DNA from: Halomarinibacterium sedimenti
GTDB lineage: Bacteria > Bacteroidota > Bacteroidia > Flavobacteriales > Flavobacteriaceae
Assembly (NCBI RefSeq): GCF_019312585.1
Contig: NZ_JAHWDP010000003.1
Coordinates: forward strand, 434,001 to 498,000
Direction: 5' to 3'
Length of the DNA stretch: 64,000 nt
Position numbers and translations under genes: made by a program
Part shown: in pieces, positions 63,752 through 64,000 of the stretch
How the letters are laid out: each line of letters opens with the position of its first letter
How positions within the stretch are numbered: the first letter of the stretch is position 1
The notes under the pieces: generated by a model
What the model saw: the letters and a program-made list of their open reading frames with translations, nothing else
Told to the model about the DNA's origin: nothing
Database searches by the model: none

Positions 63752-64000
63752 TCATTTATCATTAAACCCCTTCCCATCAAAAATCTTTGGGGTGTTTTTT
63801 TCAATTCTGGAGATGCGTGTAGCCGATTGTTTTGCTTGCGAAAAATACAATAAATAACCACGTTGTCGTCCTGGAGTCAAGGCTTCAAAAGCCATTTTAA
63901 AACTTGGATCTTCTTTAAATTTTAATAGTAATTCTTCGGGATACTCATATTCTGATGTCTTTTTCATCGGAACTTCCAGCCCAACCTTTTCTACTTCAAT
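63752..64000 (-). CDS. YdeI/OmpD-associated family protein (cut by window edge)
   Basis: The frame is open to the last base (preceding codons read ..EKVGLEVP before the ATG at complement 63965-63967), so only the C-terminal ~82 residues are present. PEELLLKFKEDPSFKMAFEALTPGRQRGYLLYFSQAKQSATRISRIEKNTPKIFDGKGF is, in pieces, the family's C-terminal signature. The role of YdeI-type proteins is not established. Convergent with dapD, 7 bp apart. Confidence 0.78.
   Translation of the reverse strand: MEVEKVGLEVPMKKTSEYEYPEELLLKFKEDPSFKMAFEALTPGRQRGYLLYFSQAKQSATRISRIEKNTPKIFDGKGFNDK

Overview
The window is AT-rich, gene-dense chromosomal DNA from a member of the Flavobacteriaceae (Bacteroidota). Supporting signs are a GldI-type gliding lipoprotein, families largely restricted to Bacteroidota (DUF5683, DUF5606, DUF3810, DUF6122, long LepB, OstA-like protein), two-subunit methylmalonyl-CoA mutase, and repeated upstream matches to the Bacteroidota promoter (TTTG, 17-23 nt, TAnnTTTG) instead of sigma-70 boxes. 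Most genes are housekeeping. No phage, insertion sequence, CRISPR or rRNA was seen.

Layout: 1-6 kb holds two penicillin-binding-fold serine hydrolases flanking a nucleotide-transporter/HEAT-repeat fusion, then a TerC membrane protein. 6.0-6.3 kb holds tRNA-Pro(GGG), strong hairpins and a stray copy of the tRNA 3' end. 6.3-9.4 kb holds a PQQ-type sugar dehydrogenase and a porin/YceI pair. 9.6-14.6 kb is a run of udk, divIC-like, mutA, a lipoprotein and mutB. 14.6-15.8 kb is an AAA ATPase behind a repeated, palindromic promoter region. 15.9-22.3 kb holds a 2,4-dienoyl-CoA-reductase-like SDR, an unusual tandem hairpin repeat, then parA-parB-DUF5683-dapB-lepB-wbqC.

22.3-28.5 kb is a seven-gene minus-strand run (TPR protein, ribH, small membrane protein, mutL, two rhomboids, EEP-family protein). 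28.6-35 kb holds recF-DUF721, ndk, nrnA-gldI-peptidylprolyl isomerase, pepD and a DUF3810 protein. 36-43.7 kb holds secreted or lipid-anchored enzymes (amidohydrolase pair, glycosidase, esterase). 43.7-49.8 kb holds an RNA methyltransferase, an M48 peptidase, small proteins, rel and a Fur-family regulator. 49.8-58.4 kb is purA, an OstA-like protein, an aminotransferase, a TPR protein, two tandem DUF368 proteins and aroE. 58.5-64 kb holds a DUF349 protein, mazG, DUF5606, def-ruvX, divergent dapD, and a YdeI-family gene cut by the window edge.

Genes that work together: dapB and dapD (diaminopimelate/lysine, succinylase branch); parA/parB (chromosome segregation); mutA/mutB (propionyl/methylmalonyl-CoA); gldI and the adjacent isomerase (envelope protein folding, gliding); the tandem DUF368 pair and OstA-like protein (envelope lipid and LPS traffic).

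The observations most worth following are the 16.76-17.02 kb tandem repeat whose two hairpins differ in sequence yet stay paired; the repeated TGTTAC operator overlapping a near-leaderless promoter at 14.64-14.70 kb; the transporter/HEAT gene with no AUG/GUG/UUG start but a GGAGG before AUU; and the duplicated tRNA-Pro 3' end. No clearly new multi-gene system was found.
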